Assembly (NCBI GenBank): GCA_910588885.1
Contig: CAJUSQ010000016.1
Coordinates: 1 to 32,604 of the forward strand
Source of the DNA: an uncultured Lachnospiraceae bacterium
GTDB taxonomy: Bacteria > Bacillota > Clostridia > Lachnospirales > Lachnospiraceae
DNA length: 32,604 nucleotides
Reading direction: 5' to 3'
Positions 29,933 through 32,604 of this stretch are shown one piece after another (the first letter of the stretch is position 1; every line of letters starts with the position of its first letter). The position numbers and the translations under genes were made by a program. The notes below the pieces were generated by a model, which searched no databases, was not told the DNA's origin, and worked only from the letters and a program-made list of their open reading frames with translations.

Positions 29933-31006
29933 ATGGATCATATACATCAAAGCAGCCGGCAGCCCCTTACGGAATTGGACAAATTAAAAGCCGGACAACC
30001 CTTTTGGAACAGCGATCCGGAAATCGCTGCACGAAAAAGAGCGGCCCGCAGTTTGGCAGATGCCTTTAATGCCACTCCGGAGGAGGAGCCGGAACAACGC
30101 CGAAAGCTATTGCAGGAACTGTTCGGCGACTGCCCCGACGATGTTTTTATCAAACCGCCCTTTCACTGTGACTACGGCTTTCAGATCCACCTGGGAAAAA
30201 ATTTCTTTGCTAATTTTCAGTGTGTCATGCTGGATGCCGCTCCGATTACCATTGGGGATAACTGCCTGATGGGCCCTCAAACCTGCCTGTATACGGTCAA
30301 TCACCCCATGGACGCCCTCACCCGGACCGCCAATTATGTATATGCCCGTCCCATCACCATCGGCAACAATGTCTGGTTCGGAGGAAACTGCGTGGTCCTC
30401 TCCGGCATTACAATTGGCGATAACGCCGTAATCGGCGCAGGCTCCGTGGTAACCAAAGATGTTCCGGCCAATGCCGTTGTTGCCGGAAATCCTGCTAAAA
30501 TCCTGCGCTACATTGACAATACTCCCTCTGTCCGCACTGCTGTGCCCGAAGATCTGGCTCAGCTTGCCGCCATCGAAGCCGCCTGTTTTCCAAAAGCGGA
30601 AGCCGCCTCTGAAGAGACGTTGGCAGGACGTCTGGCCGTCTATTCTGACCATTTCTGGGTTTTGGAAGCCCATGGAGCCATTGTCAGCTTTATCAACGGG
30701 ATGGTTACCGATGCTCCTACCATCCGGGATGAAATGTACGAAAATCCCGGCCTTCACAATCCGCAGGGCCAGTATCAGGCCATTTTCGGGGTCAACACCC
30801 TCCCCGCCTTCCGCAGGCAGGGCTGTGCCGCCGCCGTTATGGAACAGGTTATTTCCGCCGCCGGAGCCCAGGGACGCCGGGGCTGCATCCTGACCTGTAA
30901 AGAATCCCTGATTCCCTACTATGAAAAATTCGGATTTCAAAATTTCGGCATTTCAAAATCCGTCCACGGCGGCGCCGTCTGGTATGATATGCGGCTGGAA
31001 TTTTAA
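29933..31006 (+). CDS. Fused maltose O-acetyltransferase-like (LbH) and GNAT acetyltransferase
   Basis: This 357-residue protein has two acetyl-CoA-dependent domains. Residues 1-195 form a MAT-type sugar O-acetyltransferase: the N-terminal MAT cap (LDKLKAGQPFWNSDPEIAARK), then a left-handed beta-helix of hexapeptide repeats (ITIGNNVWFGGNCVVLSGI). It includes the catalytic histidine (TVNHPMD) and ends GNPAKILRYI. Residues 200-357 form a GNAT domain with the acetyl-CoA motif RRQGCAAAVME and a C-terminal YYEKFGFQN, resembling arylalkylamine N-acetyltransferases. The fusion is in frame with no internal start or ribosome-binding site at the joint. GAGGAGG precedes ATG. A bifunctional O- and N-acetylation of one substrate, or of two unrelated substrates, is possible. 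Confidence 0.9.
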   Translation: MDHIHQSSRQPLTELDKLKAGQPFWNSDPEIAARKRAARSLADAFNATPEEEPEQRRKLLQELFGDCPDDVFIKPPFHCDYGFQIHLGKNFFANFQCVMLDAAPITIGDNCLMGPQTCLYTVNHPMDALTRTANYVYARPITIGNNVWFGGNCVVLSGITIGDNAVIGAGSVVTKDVPANAVVAGNPAKILRYIDNTPSVRTAVPEDLAQLAAIEAACFPKAEAASEETLAGRLAVYSDHFWVLEAHGAIVSFINGMVTDAPTIRDEMYENPGLHNPQGQYQAIFGVNTLPAFRRQGCAAAVMEQVISAAGAQGRRGCILTCKESLIPYYEKFGFQNFGISKSVHGGAVWYDMRLEF

Positions 31007-31054
31007 TTATTATCGCATTCTCGAACCAAAGCCGAATACACTCCCACTCCGGAC

Positions 31055-31915
31055 TTATGGCCGGAACTTGTCCCGGTGTTTTTCAAAAAACTCAAAATAA
31101 GTCCGGACATTGGCAAGCTCCGTCCATTTTTTCAAATCCACCGGATTTTCATCCAAATCATAGATTTTCGCCCCCTTCAAAGCCAGCACGAAGGGGGAAT
31201 GGGTGGAAATCACAAACTGACATCCGAAAAAACGTACCGAATCCTCAATGAAGCGCACCAATTCCTGCTGACGCTCCGGTGACAGGCTGTTTTCCGGCTC
31301 GTCCAGCAGATACAGGCCGTTTTCTTCTATTTTTTCCGCAAAATAATGGAACGCGCTTTCCCCGTTGGAATATTCCCGGACATTGTCCATCAATTCCTTT
31401 CGGACGAATTTGGACTGTGTCTTGCTCCGGGCCAGATTCACCCGCTTCAGCTGCTCATAATCCTCCAGGGACTTCATCTGAAACCCGGAATACTTCACAT
31501 CCAGATATTCCGAGAAAAGCTCCTCTCTCCGCAAATCAATGCCCTCATTCAGGCTTCGAATATTCAGCATATAGTCAAACACATCATCACTTGTAACAAT
31601 ACAGCTGCATTTGGGAATCTTTTGCTCCAATTCAACCAGGCACAGGTTTAAATACTCCGGAAAAAAATTGGATTTATTGAATTTGGAATCCCGGCGCAGC
31701 CCCAGCTTTTCGGCAATCACATTCAACGCCGTTGTTTTACCGCAGCCGTTCCCGCCATACAGGATTGTAATCGGTTCAAAATCAATCCGGCAAAATCCAT
31801 GTCGGGACAAAATCTGGAAGGGATAAAAGGAATCATAACAACTTCTTTTTATTTTCAGGAAAAAATCAAATTCCTCTTCCTGGCTGGGAAAAGTGATATA
31901 ATCAAGATATTTCAT
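31055..31915 (-). CDS. AAA/ABC-type ATPase (SMC/OLD-like single protein)
   Basis: This soluble ATPase of about 286 residues has Walker A ILYGGNGCGKTTALNV near residue 55, Walker B GLYLLDEPENSLSP with a signature-like ERQQE following, and the ISTHSPFVLAL switch near the end. The spacing without a long coiled coil matches the small AAA_15/AAA_21 class, members of which occur in DNA repair, defence or regulatory roles. The start ATG 31915 lies one base after the stop of the upstream gene (TGATATG), with GGGGAG 10 nt upstream. ATG 31933 is an alternative overlapping that gene. The close coupling suggests the two proteins work together, but no function can be given. Confidence 0.85.
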   Translation of the reverse strand: MKYLDYITFPSQEEEFDFFLKIKRSCYDSFYPFQILSRHGFCRIDFEPITILYGGNGCGKTTALNVIAEKLGLRRDSKFNKSNFFPEYLNLCLVELEQKIPKCSCIVTSDDVFDYMLNIRSLNEGIDLRREELFSEYLDVKYSGFQMKSLEDYEQLKRVNLARSKTQSKFVRKELMDNVREYSNGESAFHYFAEKIEENGLYLLDEPENSLSPERQQELVRFIEDSVRFFGCQFVISTHSPFVLALKGAKIYDLDENPVDLKKWTELANVRTYFEFFEKHRDKFRP

Positions 31916-31916
31916 A

Positions 31917-32604
31917 TCATTCGCACTCCCCATGTCCGTTTTCTTCTTCTGCAGCTTTCGGCCGCTCCAGCTCTAAGGAAATTTCTTCTCCACGCTCCAT
32001 AATTGCCATAATCCCCCAGCATACCTGATCCACCGGCTGAAAGCAGGCCCGGGAAGCCTGGAACATCCAATCTGCCCGCTTGGGATCCTCTCCTTCTGCC
32101 CTCTGGAAATTCCCGCACAGAAAAAAGCTGGTTGCCCCCTGTTCACGCTGTTTTTCATCTACGCAAACCGGCTGATCCCCCTGCCCCAAATCCCGTACCG
32201 TAAACCGTTCCGAATCCGCCGGATCCGAAAAAGAATAATACAAACCCTGTAAATGGGTGGGAATCCGGTATTCCGTTTCTCCCATCGTAACAAATCGCTC
32301 CGGCAGTTCCTCGCTGGTCACCTCCTCCACCTGCAGCACATGGCTGCTGCCCTCTATCGGATGGAGAAAGGTAATTTTCCTCTCTTTTTCGCCAACTTTC
32401 GTTTCGAACATCTGTTTGCATTGAATTTGCAGCTTATCTGGTTTTAACCTGATCCGAAGGTTCTCCCAGGGCATCGTCTTTTTTAACGTTTTCCGCTCAA
32501 AATACCAGCCCCATTCCGGACTAAGCCCATAATACTTCACCAGTTCCTCTCCGGCAGCTATTTCCGCCGGAATTTCTTCTGCCGCCTCTTTGGCTTCCTC
32601 CGGG
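31917..32604 (-). CDS. Unrecognised protein, 5' end beyond the window
   Basis: The frame is open to the window edge (EEAKEAAEEIPAEIAAGEE before a GTG at 32540), so the gene begins outside and at least 229 C-terminal residues are visible. It has an acidic, alanine/glutamate-rich stretch, then KYYGLSPEWGWYF, a mixed alpha/beta region with several tryptophans and cysteines, and a Glu-rich tail (AAEEENGHGECE). There are no membrane segments or known catalytic motifs. The stop is one base from the ATPase start, so they form an operon. I recognise no family. It may be a partner or regulator of the ATPase, which is inference from spacing only. Confidence 0.7.
   Translation of the reverse strand, partial: PEEAKEAAEEIPAEIAAGEELVKYYGLSPEWGWYFERKTLKKTMPWENLRIRLKPDKLQIQCKQMFETKVGEKERKITFLHPIEGSSHVLQVEEVTSEELPERFVTMGETEYRIPTHLQGLYYSFSDPADSERFTVRDLGQGDQPVCVDEKQREQGATSFFLCGNFQRAEGEDPKRADWMFQASRACFQPVDQVCWGIMAIMERGEEISLELERPKAAEEENGHGECE

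Noticed and set aside
30107..30940. Long antisense reading frame inside the acetyltransferase fusion
   Set aside because: It has no ribosome-binding site or recognisable domain and is a codon-composition shadow of the sense gene.
1..32604. tRNA, rRNA or CRISPR array
   Set aside because: No cloverleaf-like stretch, rRNA signature or regularly spaced repeats were seen on either strand.

Overview
The window looks like part of the chromosome of an anaerobic, spore-forming Gram-positive bacterium, most likely a Lachnospiraceae-type Clostridia member from a gut-like habitat. The grounds are strong AGGAGG-type ribosome-binding sites, consensus SigA promoters, a Bacillus/Clostridium-type LexA box in front of dinB, a LysM-GH18 spore-lysis type enzyme, a CtpA/B protease, a YfhO/GtrA/GT2 polymer-glycosylation trio and remnants of Firmicutes conjugative elements. 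The species cannot be named from the sequence alone. No rRNA, tRNA or CRISPR array was seen.

Layout. (1) 1-2.9 kb is a scarred accessory patch: two fragments of conjugative-element proteins flank a LysR regulator, a divergent acyl-CoA dehydrogenase with a 5' frameshift, a frameshifted membrane-protein remnant and a possible 37-residue membrane peptide. (2) 2.9-9.2 kb is one tight minus-strand operon, in transcription order: iron-type alcohol dehydrogenase, transketolase N and C halves, RpiB-like isomerase, FSA/TalC-type transaldolase, a second larger transaldolase, EamA transporter. It starts at a consensus promoter beside a perfect 13-bp inverted repeat. A divergent nitroreductase follows. 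(3) 9.9-12.4 kb holds a decaying ABC transporter/XRE-TPR regulator pair. (4) 12.7-16.8 kb encodes a GT2 glycosyltransferase, GtrA flippase and YfhO membrane enzyme. (5) 17-19.7 kb has two tandem MATE transporters. (6) 19.9-23.9 kb has a glycogen debranching enzyme and a chemoreceptor. (7) 23.9-29.7 kb has a ferritin-like protein, LexA-controlled DNA polymerase IV, LysM-GH18, M23 peptidase and S41 protease. (8) 29.9-32.6 kb has a two-domain acetyltransferase fusion and an ATPase paired with an unrecognised protein that runs off the window.

The most interesting part is the 2.9-9.2 kb operon. It combines transketolase, transaldolase and aldose-ketose isomerase families with an aldehyde reductase and a transporter. 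The small transaldolase has lost both residues that bind the substrate phosphate in E. coli FSA (Arg134 to Trp, Ser166 to Ala). The RpiB-like protein has lost the ring-opening histidine (His99 to Ile) and His10 (to Lys). This suggests a pathway for an open-chain or non-phosphorylated, for example sulfonated or deoxy, sugar rather than the ordinary pentose phosphate pathway. The gene content partly resembles the published transketolase-dependent sulfoquinovose pathway, but no sulfoquinovosidase or sulfoquinovose isomerase is present here, so the substrate remains unknown.
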